Shown here piece after piece: positions 18,845 to 28,077 of a DNA stretch of 64,000 bases. The position numbers and the translations under genes are program-made. This stretch comes from Planctomycetota bacterium (GTDB lineage: Bacteria; Planctomycetota; Planctomycetia; Pirellulales; Pirellulaceae): the NCBI GenBank assembly GCA_014238905.1, contig JABAAE010000011.1, positions 42,865 through 106,864 of the forward strand, read 5' to 3'. Position 1 is the first letter of the stretch. Each line of letters opens with the position of its first letter. The notes below the pieces were generated by a model. That model made no database searches, had not been told where the DNA came from, and saw only the letters and a list, made by a program, of their open reading frames with translations.

Positions 18845-20164
18845 CTATGCCATCATCTTGCTACTGATGAAGTTAATGAATTCGTCATTGTCGTCAAAAC
18901 GATTCAACTGGTTCGCCAATTGTTCCATCGCATCCATCGGAGGCATTGAAGCCATTGTTCTTCGCAACGCGGTAATCGCGTTAAGCTTGTTGGCTTCCAG
19001 TAGCAATTCTTCTCGCCGAGTCCCGGACTGTGAAATATCGATCGCCGGCCAAACTCTTCGGTCGGCGAGTTTTCGGTCAAGGACAAGTTCCATATTACCG
19101 GTCCCCTTGAACTCCTGAAAAATCAGGTCGTCCATTCGACTGTTGGTGTCGATCAACGCTGTTCCGACGATGGTTAATGATCCACCTTCTTCAAACGCAC
19201 GAGCACTGGCAAATAGTTTCTTAGGAATATCCATCGCCTTAATGTCGACACCCCCCGACATGGTTCGGCCGGTGTTACCAACCCATTTATTAAACGCACG
19301 GGCGAGTCGCGTGATGGAGTCCATCAGTAAAAAGACGTCTTGTCCGAGTTCTGCAAGCCGCTTACAGCGTTGAATGACAAGTTGGGATAACCTCACGTGG
19401 CTTTCAACGTCTTCATCGAGACTGCTGGCAATCACTTCACCGTCGACGTTCCGCCGCATATCGGTAACTTCTTCAGGTCGTTCATCTACCAACAGGACAA
19501 ATAGCTTGGACTCTGGATGATTGGTTGAAATTCCCTTGCTGATATGCTGGAGCATCACGGTTTTTCCACTACGAGGTGGAGCAACAATCAAGGCACGTTG
19601 CCCTTTCCCCAGTGGCGTCAGGAGGTCCATGACACGGGTAGTCAGGGGTTCTTTGCCGGTTTCAAGTTTATACCAATACTCAGGGTTAATTGGAGTGTTG
19701 GCATCAAACGTCGGGCGTTCTGCATAGGCTTCGGGAGTTACGCCATCAATGTCCACGATTTCTCGCAGTCGTGGCCCCTGTTGTCGACGGGCAGGTTGTA
19801 CTTTTCCCTTGATCATCAATCCCTCGCGAAGATTGAATTTCTCGATCATCGTACCTGGTACAAATGGGTCTGAACGCTCCCTGGAGTAGTTATTTTCAGG
19901 GGAACGCAGGAATCCATACCCGTTCGGGTGCAATTCGAGTAAACCGGTTCCTTCGACGAGTTCTACTTCGCCGTCTTCACCTTCCGGTTTGTCATCGTCA
20001 TCCCGCCGCGGACCTGATCGTCGGCGTGAATTGGCGCCTGACCGTCGGCCAGTTCGACCCCGACCTTGACCTTGACCTTGACCTTGACCTGTACCGGAAC
20101 CTGTACCGGAGCCTCGTCCACCACCGCTCCCGCCGGAACGTCCGCGGAATTTTCTTTTCGCCAT
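18845..20164 (-). CDS. rho: Transcription termination factor Rho with low-complexity N-terminus
   Basis: 439 residues from the ATG at 20164 (the frame continues to a TTG at 20236 with no family similarity). The ATP-dependent RNA helicase that ends transcription. Residues 1-75 are a Gly/Gln/Arg/Ser/Thr-rich segment (GSGTGQGQGQGQGRGR) followed by an acidic patch, not found in E. coli Rho. Next come the RNA-binding domain with LLELHPNGYGFLR, Walker A APPRSGKT, Walker B DVFLLMDSITRLARA, Q-loop VGNTGRTMSGGVD and arginine finger SGTRREELLL. Gene is on its own promoter; 255 bases separate it from the TlpA-like gene. Confidence 0.96.
   Translation of the reverse strand: MAKRKFRGRSGGSGGGRGSGTGSGTGQGQGQGQGRGRTGRRSGANSRRRSGPRRDDDDKPEGEDGEVELVEGTGLLELHPNGYGFLRSPENNYSRERSDPFVPGTMIEKFNLREGLMIKGKVQPARRQQGPRLREIVDIDGVTPEAYAERPTFDANTPINPEYWYKLETGKEPLTTRVMDLLTPLGKGQRALIVAPPRSGKTVMLQHISKGISTNHPESKLFVLLVDERPEEVTDMRRNVDGEVIASSLDEDVESHVRLSQLVIQRCKRLAELGQDVFLLMDSITRLARAFNKWVGNTGRTMSGGVDIKAMDIPKKLFASARAFEEGGSLTIVGTALIDTNSRMDDLIFQEFKGTGNMELVLDRKLADRRVWPAIDISQSGTRREELLLEANKLNAITALRRTMASMPPMDAMEQLANQLNRFDDNDEFINFISSKMMA
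20064..20114. repeat. Tandem 6-bp and 12-bp repeats inside rho
   Basis: Four copies of CCTTGA (20064-20087) encode the Gly-Gln repeats, followed by two near-copies of GTACCGGAACCT (from 20091) encoding Gly-Thr-Gly-Ser. These are likely slippage-prone. Confidence 0.85.
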
Positions 20165-20787
20165 AGCTAGCAAATCTAGTAAGTGTGCAGGACGTGCGTC
20201 TGATTGCCTGGACGCAGCAATTTTCAATACGTCCAAGGACTCAAGAGGTCACATCCAAAAAATAAAAGAAGCTTGCAACAAACCTGCAAACAAAACAAAA
20301 ATGAATCGTTTATATTTTTTAGTGAAAGGGTATGCCGACCGCTCACAAATCTCGAATCAACGCGAATCTATAGAGGTAACGCTGAGAAAGTGGCTGGAAG
20401 TTATTCTTTAACCATACAACCAAAGTGAGAATGGTTACTATCCTGCAGAAGTTCGTTCCAAACAAACATTGATCTCTGCAGCGGTTAGCCGCGGATCTCT
20501 GCAGCGATGAGCAAAGGGAAGTGGGAACCCTGTTCCAAATCTGCCCCAATCATAAACAAAGACGGAATGCTGTCAAGCATTATTTAGAGCGGCGATGCTT
20601 TTGCGGTCGGAAAAGCCTCTTTTTAGTCGGTTCAGTGAAAATCTAGGGAAAATATCAATTATCTGTAAATTATGCGACGATCTAATTAATCAGTATCGAT
20701 CTCCTCCCATTCTTACTGTAAATAACGCTTAGTTACTGTAAACAACGCGTATCTATCGAAAAATCAATCAGTTCGACGAATTACGAC
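20165..20787. other. Divergent intergenic region between rho and the thioredoxin/YHS gene
   Basis: 623 bases without a convincing gene. It contains two copies of GATCTCTGCAGCG (20471-20483, 20494-20506) flanking a small GCGG-TTAG-CCGC hairpin, and a pair of 16-bp direct repeats near the plus-strand gene, listed separately. Promoters for both neighbours must lie here. Confidence 0.6.
20713..20748 (+). promoter_or_regulatory. Pair of 16-bp direct repeats, candidate operator
   Basis: TTACTGTAAATAACGC (20713-20728) and TTACTGTAAACAACGC (20733-20748) differ at one base and start 20 bases apart, about two helical turns. They lie 40 bases upstream of the start of the thioredoxin/YHS gene, a good place for a regulator. 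The binding protein is unknown. Confidence 0.45.
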
Positions 20788-22278
20788 ATGGAAGTCAAAA
20801 ATCAACATCGAATTGCCCGTTTGATTTCGGGTTTGCTAGCTGCGTTTTTCTGTCTTGAACTACCAACGATGGACTCCTGTCTTGCGAAACAGGGGTTTGG
20901 CGAAACAGTTCAGCAAGGGAGCGGAGCGTTTCAGCCATCGGCGATCAAAGAAGGTACGGCTTTCGCTGCTGCTGGCGGTTCGCCGACTAATCAAGGCCAG
21001 AACACATTTTCGGGCCAGGTTTCCCAGGCGTCCTCATCCTTTCCGGCAAAAGCGGGAATGGCTGGTCGGACTCAGAATCAGTCTCCATTTCCTGGTGGAT
21101 CGACTCCTGTCATCGCGTGGATGGACGGCAATGAGCTTAACCTCGCTCTGCGGCTGGCAGCCCAGCAAAATAAGCCAGTGATGGTTCATTTCTGGAACGA
21201 ACGATGTGCCCCCTGTTTGGCTTTGGAAAAAAGTGTATTTCCCGATCCCCGGCTGGCGGAATTTATTAATACGAACTTTGTTCCTGTCAAAGTCAACACG
21301 TTACAGAATCCGCAAATACACCAACAACTGGGGGTATCCCAGTGGCCGTGGGATGTTTTTCTGACGCCAGACGGTTCAAGGTTGATTGACCGCGCTAGCC
21401 CGGGCAATGTCCAGCAGTATTTACAGCATTTGGCTTCGACGGCCAATTTACAGCGCAACTTCAACCGGTTTTCCAAGATGGTGGGTGTAGATCAGACTCA
21501 AAAACCATCGAGTGCAACTGGGGAAATCAATGGTCAAACAGGAGCGTCGTCCGGTCTGGCCGATTCGCAGTCCCGCCAGGCAACTTACAGTCGATCGGTC
21601 GTTCCGCCTCCGGCCGCTTCTGGTAGCGGATCTGATTCGAAAAAGAGCTTTTCGCCTGAACCGACAGGGATCAACTCAGGAGCGTTTGAGGCTCGTCAAA
21701 CGAGCAATGCCAATCAGTCCAACCCCCAGCCGTGGTCGGTATCGCAGGCCGGTTCGGAAGTCAAACAAGAGGAATCACCGATCAAAACGAGTCAGCAGTT
21801 TTCTGCCCGCTCGACACAGATTCGCAATCAGTTTTTTCCGGTTTCCTCCCAGGGGGCGGCCAATCTATCTCTGTCTGAATCTTCTGCTGAGGTGGATCTG
21901 CAAACAGGTCTGGAGGGCAAATGTCCCGTCAGTTTGCTTAAAGATGAAAAATGGGTTTCCGGTTCAAAGGACTGGGGATGCGTACACCGTGGTAAACTTT
22001 ATTTATTTAAAGACCAGGTGTATCGAGATCTCTTTCTTCAGGATCCGGATCGATACGCTCCCGTATTGGCGGGTTACGATGTGGTGGAATTTGGTGAATC
22101 GGGTCGGCTGATCGACGGAAAGAACTCGATCGGGGCCTACAAAGGGCTGAAGGATAACCGGCGTATCTACCGATTTGCGAACGAGGAAAATAAGAGCAAA
22201 TTCAAAGCCAACCCGGAACGCTACAAGGCAGTCATCAGAACCGCCATGCAAGTCGCAGAAGGGCGAATGCTTCGCTAA
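20788..22278 (+). CDS. Exported thioredoxin-fold protein with C-terminal YHS-like domain
   Basis: 496 residues. Signal-like N-terminus (LISGLLAAFFCLELP). A thioredoxin-like domain lies at about 108-220: AAQQNKPVMVHFWNERCAPC, with redox motif CAPC and cis-Pro neighbourhood QWPWDVFLTPDG. Residues about 230-370 are Ser/Gln/Asn-rich and probably unstructured. The C-terminus (about 375-490) looks like a YHS metal-binding module: CPVSLLKDEKWVSGS, then GKLYLFKDQVYRDLFLQDPD and a second half with RRIYRFANEENKSKFKANPE. The combination suggests metal or redox handling outside the cytoplasm. The exact role is not known. Confidence 0.8.
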   Translation: MEVKNQHRIARLISGLLAAFFCLELPTMDSCLAKQGFGETVQQGSGAFQPSAIKEGTAFAAAGGSPTNQGQNTFSGQVSQASSSFPAKAGMAGRTQNQSPFPGGSTPVIAWMDGNELNLALRLAAQQNKPVMVHFWNERCAPCLALEKSVFPDPRLAEFINTNFVPVKVNTLQNPQIHQQLGVSQWPWDVFLTPDGSRLIDRASPGNVQQYLQHLASTANLQRNFNRFSKMVGVDQTQKPSSATGEINGQTGASSGLADSQSRQATYSRSVVPPPAASGSGSDSKKSFSPEPTGINSGAFEARQTSNANQSNPQPWSVSQAGSEVKQEESPIKTSQQFSARSTQIRNQFFPVSSQGAANLSLSESSAEVDLQTGLEGKCPVSLLKDEKWVSGSKDWGCVHRGKLYLFKDQVYRDLFLQDPDRYAPVLAGYDVVEFGESGRLIDGKNSIGAYKGLKDNRRIYRFANEENKSKFKANPERYKAVIRTAMQVAEGRMLR

Positions 22279-22426
22279 TTCGAATGGTTAATCCGGCCCG
22301 GCGTACAGGCGTTTGCCAAAACGGATTTCGATAGGAAGCAGGATTTTGGTTGTGTGTTCTGTCTCGACGCAAACCGTGGCATTGATTTTTCTGGTTGACG
22401 GTCTGGATGTTTTTGCAGGTGAGCCA

Positions 22427-22900
22427 ATGAACCGGGTCGAGATAGCTTTTGATTGCCTTCCACTGCGGAGTGTGACACGATTGGATGTGCCTCTGGACGC
22501 TTCTCCTGGTTATCGGCGGAAATGCGAAGCGATCAAAAACGCGATAAAGAATCACGGTTCCCATAATACCTACTATTTACACAATGCGCACTGCAACTAT
22601 TTTTTGACCAATGATCAGAAAGTGGGAAGTCTCCATTTTAAATTTCAGGGAACGGCGTTTACCGATGGCGATGATAGTCGCTGTATTTCAACCTCTTTGG
22701 AGGTGTCGTTGAGTTCAGAAACTTGCGATTGGTTGACCGAACCGATCGTGGATTGGTTTTGTTTAACGGTTGAAAAAAGTGTCCAGCACGAATTCAATCG
22801 ATATATCGAGGCGGGCGACCTTTCCAGGACTCAGGAAAGGATTCGGAAAATGGAACAGAGCCAGGACACTGAGGGAGGTTTTCTGGGGATGTATCTCTAA
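22427..22900 (+). CDS. Hypothetical protein, about 157 residues
   Basis: The open frame begins at a TTG at 22313, but the ATG at 22427 has GCAGGTGAG just upstream and removes a segment with no obvious role, so I prefer it. If the longer form is used, residues 17-35 are mildly hydrophobic and could be a leader. The protein is mixed alpha/beta with several cysteines (DCLPLRSVTRLDVPL, NAHCNYFLTNDQKVGSLHFK, CDWLTEPIVDWFCLTVEKSV). I do not recognise the family. It follows the YHS-domain gene by about 150 bases. Confidence 0.6.
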   Translation: MNRVEIAFDCLPLRSVTRLDVPLDASPGYRRKCEAIKNAIKNHGSHNTYYLHNAHCNYFLTNDQKVGSLHFKFQGTAFTDGDDSRCISTSLEVSLSSETCDWLTEPIVDWFCLTVEKSVQHEFNRYIEAGDLSRTQERIRKMEQSQDTEGGFLGMYL

Positions 22901-22962
22901 TCCACCTAGCCAGCAGAAGGAACAATTTTGATTAGTGGGCTCGGTGAGACGATGAAAAGAAA

Positions 22963-23967
22963 TTAGATCTTGGCCATGAATCCGTCAAACCAGTCCAAGA
23001 TCGCTTGCCAGGATTGAGGCTGCGTGATCATCAGCGAAAGGGGCAGGGATACCACTGAGGCGAGGGTTGCGAAGACGATTGATGTAGCGGCCAGTTGTTG
23101 ATCCCCCCCGAGATGGCCGACCATAACAAAAGACGCGATCGCGGTCGGAGTGGCCAGGTAGATCATAACGACCCGTGCTTCTACTGCATCCAGGCCGAAA
23201 AACACCGCACAAAGTAGGCCCAATCCGGGGCTGATGAGCGTCTTCAGGGTTGCGCAGAGTATAGAATCGGTCAGCAAGGTTCCCTGTTTCATTGATGACC
23301 GGCTAAATCCTGCGAAGGAAGCTCCCAACCCCAAGAGTGCCAATGGGATGGCCATCTGGCTTAGTCCGACCAGTGAGCGTTCCAGAAAACCAGGCAATGT
23401 GATCGGCGAGATGGCAGCCACAACTCCCAGGAATCCTGCCAGGATCAGTGGATTGGTTGCGATACTCGAAAGAACACGAGAATGGGATGGGTCCTGGTCC
23501 GGGCGACAACGGGTTAGGACGAAAACGGCAATGATGTTGAAAGCGATTGCCGTTGGCGCCAGTGAAATGGCAGCCAGGGACTCGGCGTTGTTGAATGTCG
23601 ATTGGTCGCTGGAAAATAAAATGATCGGCAGGCCGATAAATCCGAGGTTTCCTCGGTAGCTCGCCTGGACAAACGTTCCGATCCTTGTGGTGTCTACGGC
23701 TTTCCAACGACAGGTCAGGTACGCCAGAGAGATTGTTAGTAACAACGCCAGGAAGAAAGCCGCCAGCACACTTCCAACGGAACTCCATACCAGATCCTGT
23801 GTACCGATTTTATGGAACAACAGGCAGGGAAGGGCGACATAGTAAACCAGTCGGTTTAAAGCGGTGGCCAACTCCGCGGTGAGCAGTCCCAGTCGAAGAA
23901 AAAGAAAACCCAGTGCCATCATCAGAAAAACTGGCAATACGGCGTCGACAATCATCTGATTTGTCAC
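22963..23967 (-). CDS. AEC-family (auxin efflux carrier-like) transporter
   Basis: 334 residues, about ten hydrophobic segments in two blocks, with family words such as VFLMMALGFLFLRLGLL, NRLVYYVALPCLLFHKI, SYRGNLGFIGLPIILF, MAIPLALLGLGASF and ATPTAIASFVMVGHLGGDQQ. The AEC family includes transporters of malate, malonate and other organic anions in bacteria; the substrate here is unknown. It starts 10 bases after the end of aspS on the same strand and may be co-transcribed with it. Confidence 0.92.
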   Translation of the reverse strand: MTNQMIVDAVLPVFLMMALGFLFLRLGLLTAELATALNRLVYYVALPCLLFHKIGTQDLVWSSVGSVLAAFFLALLLTISLAYLTCRWKAVDTTRIGTFVQASYRGNLGFIGLPIILFSSDQSTFNNAESLAAISLAPTAIAFNIIAVFVLTRCRPDQDPSHSRVLSSIATNPLILAGFLGVVAAISPITLPGFLERSLVGLSQMAIPLALLGLGASFAGFSRSSMKQGTLLTDSILCATLKTLISPGLGLLCAVFFGLDAVEARVVMIYLATPTAIASFVMVGHLGGDQQLAATSIVFATLASVVSLPLSLMITQPQSWQAILDWFDGFMAKI

Positions 23968-23977
23968 CGGTTCAAAA

Positions 23978-25765
23978 TTATTGATCAGTTTCAGGAGAAG
24001 ATTCGAGGATTTGGATCCGAAGTTCTTCGAGCTGTTGAGTGTCCACGCTTCCCGGGGCCTCGGTCATCAGGTCAGTCGCCTTCTGCGTCTTGGGGAATGC
24101 GATACAGTCCCTGATATTGGAGAGCTTGGCAAACAGCATGACAACTCGGTCGATTCCCAAGGCAATTCCACCATGCGGCGGCGCGCCATAGCTGAGTGCA
24201 TCCAGCAGGAATCCGAATCGTTCCCTGGCAATTTCGTCGGTTAAACCCAACAGAGAAAAGACCTGGGATTGAGTGTCGCTGTCGTGAATTCTTATCGTGC
24301 CGCCGCCCGCTTCGAAACCATTTATCACCAAGTCGTAGGCTTGTGCTCTGGCTTGGCTGGGATTGGACCCCAAGGTGGGAAGGTCTTCAGTGCGGGGCGC
24401 GGTAAAGGGGTGATGCATGGCGTTCCAGCATTTTCCTTCCTCGTTCCAGTCAAACATTGGAAATTCGACAATCCACGAAAAGTGCATCTCATTGGGATCG
24501 AAGAGATTCAATTCCGTTCCAAAGCGTTTCCTGATTCCGTAGAGACCTCGGCAGGTGACATCCCACTGATCGGCCAGGAATAAAAGAAGGTCTCCTGGGC
24601 TGGCTGACATCCGATCGGCGATACTGGCAAGTTGATCCGGGGAGAAGTTTTTTGCACTGGGCGATGCCAGCTGTCCATTTTCATCGACTTTAAACCAAAC
24701 GAGTCCCTTGGCACCAAAATTCCCCTTCACGTATTCGGTCAATTCATCGATTTTGCGTCTGGAGTATTTTTCGGCAGCACCCACTGCATTGAGTCCCCGC
24801 ACGTAATTGCCAGCGGCCACGGCCTTACTGAAGACTTGGAAGTCCACCGCCCCAGCTAAATCGGAAATGTCGACAATCTCCATGCCAAACCGAAGGTCCG
24901 GAGCATCATGACCAAAGCGGGTCATGGCCTCGTCATAGGTCATTCGAGGTAGCGGTAACGGAAGGTCAATTCCAAGAATACTCTTGGCAAGCTCTGCCAT
25001 CAGTCCATCGATCAATCCCAGGATATCATCGGAATCGACAAACGACATTTCAATATCCAACTGAGTGAACTCGGGTTGGCGATCGGCTCTGAGATCTTCA
25101 TCGCGAAAACAGCGTGCGATTTGAACATACCGGTCGTAACCGGCAATCATCATGATTTGTTTGTAAATTTGCGGTGATTGCGGTAAAGCGTAGAATTTGC
25201 CGTGATGCACTCGACTGGGAACCAGGTAATCCCGGGCACCCTCCGGCGTACTGCGACCGAGGATGGGTGTTTCGATATCGATAAATTGATGGTCGGCAAA
25301 GTAGTCTCTCATCTTCTTGATGATTTTGCTTCGTAGCACCATCGTTTCCATCATCTCGCGACGTCGAAGGTCGATGTAGCGATGCTTGAGCCGCAGGTCT
25401 TCGTTGGGGAGTTCATGTTGATTGGGTGTGAATGGCGGAACCTCACTCTTGGAAAGTACTTCCAAGTCAACAACACGAACCTCGATGTCACCTGTAGCCA
25501 ACCTGGGGTTTTCTTGGCCGATCGGACGACAGGCGACCTTGCCAGTCACCTTGATCACGTCTTCGCTGCGAAGCTTTTGAGCTTTTTTGAGCAATTCGTC
25601 GCCCGCTTCGGGCGCAAAGACGATCTGGGTGATCCCATAACGATCGCGTAGATCAATGAAATTTGCCCCTCCCAGGTCGCGGATTCGATCCGTCCAGCCA
25701 CATAAAGTGACGGTTTCGTCGTTTTGGGTCTTTGTAAGATCACCGCAGGTGTGGGTTCGCAGCAC
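23978..25765 (-). CDS. aspS: Aspartyl-tRNA synthetase
   Basis: 595 residues, the usual length of the bacterial-type enzyme. Anticodon-binding OB domain at the N-terminus (TLCGWTDRIRDLGGANFIDL), class II motifs (RYIDLRRREMM; FRDEDLRADRQPEFTQLDIE; motif 3 GIALGIDRVVMLF near the C-terminus) and a central GAD insertion (about 290-400). The residue after RD in the OB domain is Leu, as in the E. coli discriminating enzyme, rather than the His linked to non-discriminating AspRS. That is suggestive only. Confidence 0.97.
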   Translation of the reverse strand: MLRTHTCGDLTKTQNDETVTLCGWTDRIRDLGGANFIDLRDRYGITQIVFAPEAGDELLKKAQKLRSEDVIKVTGKVACRPIGQENPRLATGDIEVRVVDLEVLSKSEVPPFTPNQHELPNEDLRLKHRYIDLRRREMMETMVLRSKIIKKMRDYFADHQFIDIETPILGRSTPEGARDYLVPSRVHHGKFYALPQSPQIYKQIMMIAGYDRYVQIARCFRDEDLRADRQPEFTQLDIEMSFVDSDDILGLIDGLMAELAKSILGIDLPLPLPRMTYDEAMTRFGHDAPDLRFGMEIVDISDLAGAVDFQVFSKAVAAGNYVRGLNAVGAAEKYSRRKIDELTEYVKGNFGAKGLVWFKVDENGQLASPSAKNFSPDQLASIADRMSASPGDLLLFLADQWDVTCRGLYGIRKRFGTELNLFDPNEMHFSWIVEFPMFDWNEEGKCWNAMHHPFTAPRTEDLPTLGSNPSQARAQAYDLVINGFEAGGGTIRIHDSDTQSQVFSLLGLTDEIARERFGFLLDALSYGAPPHGGIALGIDRVVMLFAKLSNIRDCIAFPKTQKATDLMTEAPGSVDTQQLEELRIQILESSPETDQ

Positions 25766-26013
25766 GTTGAATTCCGAAAGTTAGCAGGGAGATTGTCAAG
25801 AACAAACAAGATAAAACCGGGATTGGCAAGCGTTAGACACCCTAAGGATGGCAATCAGGACGGGATCATCAAGTCGGGTATTTTAGACGCTATCGGAGTT
25901 GAAGAAAAGAAACGATCAGCCTTTGTGGACCATCAAAATAAAAAAGTCCTGTAACGCGACTTTCGGTTTTCTATCGGAAATCGGTTGCCGGTCTAAAAGG
26001 GGTTTTTGTGTTT

Positions 26014-26997
26014 TTAACTTGCCTGAGAAGGGAGCCTTGCCGGTTTACTTGGAGGTGTTGGCCCGGGGAACAGGTGGATGGCGGTCTCTACAGTTGCCAG
26101 ATGTATATCGACGATGTCCGCTACCTTTTCTGCGTAACCACCAGCCATTGCGACCGTTACAGGGATGTTATTTTCCCGGAACGTTTGTAAGACCAGTTCA
26201 TCACGTTGTTTTAAGCCCTCTTTGGAAAGGCCAAGTCGGCCCAGTCGGTCGCCCACAAAGGGGTCTGCGCCGGCGAGATAAAAAGCATGATCGGGATGAC
26301 AACGACTCAACGCGATTTTCAGCCCGGCGGCCAATTTATCCAGATATTCAAGATCGCCTACCCCATCCTGAAGGCCAATATCAAGATCGCTGGAAACTTT
26401 TCGGAACGGAAAATTCTTTTGATTATGAATTGAAAAACTGAAAATAGAATCATCATCACGGAGGATTTGGGCGGTGCCGTTGCCCTGGTGTACGTCGCAG
26501 TCGATGATGATTGCGGTCGAGATGATCGCTTCTTGTTGAAGAACTCTGGCGGCGACGCAGGTGTCATTAAACACGCAGTACCCCTCCCCGCAATCTGAAA
26601 AAGCATGGTGTGTTCCACCCGCCAGATTGACGCCACATCCATCTCTTCTGGCAGTCCGTGCGGCACAGAGTGTTGCGCCGGTCGATCGACGTGATCTTTC
26701 GATCAGTTCAGGGGTCCACGGAAAGCCAATCCGGGTGATCTCTTTGGCGGTCAAATTTCCCTGTGTAGCTCGGGTGACGTATTGTGCCTGATGAGCCAGA
26801 GCCAATTGCTGATCGGTAGCCGCATCAGGGAGTTGCAAGAGATTGTGAGGATTTCCGGTATCGGGACAATTCCGGTCTACCGCGATACCCTGACTGACAA
26901 TTCGTTCTCTCAGGAGACGATATTTAGACATCGGAAATCGATGTTTTTTAGGTAACGGTAATTCAAAGATGTCTGTGTAGAATAGATCCATTGGCAT
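26014..26997 (-). CDS. Histone deacetylase-superfamily protein, class IV (HDAC11)-like
   Basis: 327 residues from the ATG at 26997; the open frame extends to a TTG at 27048. A zinc deacetylase of the arginase/deacetylase fold: double-His motif NLAGGTHHAF, zinc ligands in IDCDVHQGNGTAQIL and LAGADPFVGDRLGRL, and active-site-adjacent MAGGYA. The opening FYTDIFELPLPKKHRFPMSK resembles HDAC11-like bacterial proteins. Bacterial members act on acetylated small molecules or proteins, and the substrate is not predictable. The nearest minus-strand gene upstream begins far away, so it is probably a single-gene transcript. Confidence 0.9.
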   Translation of the reverse strand: MPMDLFYTDIFELPLPKKHRFPMSKYRLLRERIVSQGIAVDRNCPDTGNPHNLLQLPDAATDQQLALAHQAQYVTRATQGNLTAKEITRIGFPWTPELIERSRRSTGATLCAARTARRDGCGVNLAGGTHHAFSDCGEGYCVFNDTCVAARVLQQEAIISTAIIIDCDVHQGNGTAQILRDDDSIFSFSIHNQKNFPFRKVSSDLDIGLQDGVGDLEYLDKLAAGLKIALSRCHPDHAFYLAGADPFVGDRLGRLGLSKEGLKQRDELVLQTFRENNIPVTVAMAGGYAEKVADIVDIHLATVETAIHLFPGPTPPSKPARLPSQAS

Positions 26998-27126
26998 CAC
27001 CGTAAGTATTTTGCCGTCGGTTACAAACGCTATTTTGGCGTCGCTCAACAGTCTGTTGGAATTTGCGGAATCAACGCCGGTAACAGCGATTTGATGCTGT
27101 TCCGATCAACGGCTGTTTTTTTGATC

Positions 27127-28008
27127 ATGGAGACCTTCGTGGATTTTTCGCCTCAGGCCAAAATAAAGCAGTACCAACATAGCGGTAAGGCGCCGGTTGT
27201 GGGAGTGATGTCTGCGATCCTGATCGGTTCGGTCGTTGCCGCCGGTGGTGGTATCGTCTACTGCAACGTCGTTACCAATGTTCAAATGGTTATCGCTGAG
27301 GTTGTTTTTTCACTGATGTACTCTTTTGCATTCGGTCTGACGACTGGCGTAATGGCTCGTAAAGGAAAAATTCGCAGCACCACATGGCTTTTGATTTGTG
27401 TTTTCACGGTGACCCTGGTCGGCCTTTACTTTGAATGGGCATTTCACCCTTTTTTCGCCTTGGGCGAAGATCAAAGATTTGTTGCCTGGTCACCGATTCA
27501 AATAATGGATTGGGGACAGGCTGTTTTTCAAAAGGGTGGGGAGATTAATGGCTGGACTGCGGTCTGCGTGTGGGCGTTGGAGGCGACTGCGATCTTTGTC
27601 TTTGCCGGGGCGTTTGCGATCAGTCAGATTTCACATCCATTTTGCGAAAAATGTGATTGTTGGACGGAGTCGCGAGAGGGGATTGGTTTTTTCAAATATC
27701 CCTTTGGGCGAGTGGTCCTGATTGGACGCCTTTTCAAAGGAAATGCTGAGAGTCTTTTGGAGTGCGAGGCGACCTCTCCGATGGCCAGTTCCCATTTGCG
27801 TCTGGACATGCATATGTGTCCTCTCTGTATGGACGCTTGTTTTTTGACGGCGACGCACGTGTCGCAACGGTTTAACGCCAAGGGTGAAAAGGAACTGAAG
27901 GAACAAGCGATGTTTGAGAATATCAGGATGACGCCTGATGAGTTGGCCGATATTATCGCGGTGGGGACACGGCCAAGTTCCAATACCCGAGATCTAATGC
28001 TGCAATAA
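27127..28008 (+). CDS. Membrane protein with cysteine cluster (zinc-ribbon-like), unknown function
   Basis: About 293 residues from the ATG at 27127; the frame also has starts at 27091 (TTG) and 27094 (ATG), and no ribosome binding site decides. Four hydrophobic segments: VVGVMSAILIGSVVAAGGGI, IAEVVFSLMYSFAFGLTTG, TWLLICVFTVTLVGLYF and VWALEATAIFVFAGAFAIS. Then a cytoplasmic-looking tail with CEKCDCW, a conserved-looking hydrophobic stretch and CPLCMDAC, which could form a zinc site. I do not recognise a named family. Divergent from the deacetylase gene. Confidence 0.7.
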   Translation: METFVDFSPQAKIKQYQHSGKAPVVGVMSAILIGSVVAAGGGIVYCNVVTNVQMVIAEVVFSLMYSFAFGLTTGVMARKGKIRSTTWLLICVFTVTLVGLYFEWAFHPFFALGEDQRFVAWSPIQIMDWGQAVFQKGGEINGWTAVCVWALEATAIFVFAGAFAISQISHPFCEKCDCWTESREGIGFFKYPFGRVVLIGRLFKGNAESLLECEATSPMASSHLRLDMHMCPLCMDACFLTATHVSQRFNAKGEKELKEQAMFENIRMTPDELADIIAVGTRPSSNTRDLMLQ

Positions 28009-28077
28009 CCGAATGCCTGCATCAAGTCAGGTTGCCCTGCCGCGGTGCTGCCTGGAATCGAGCTGAACTCGGGTGTC

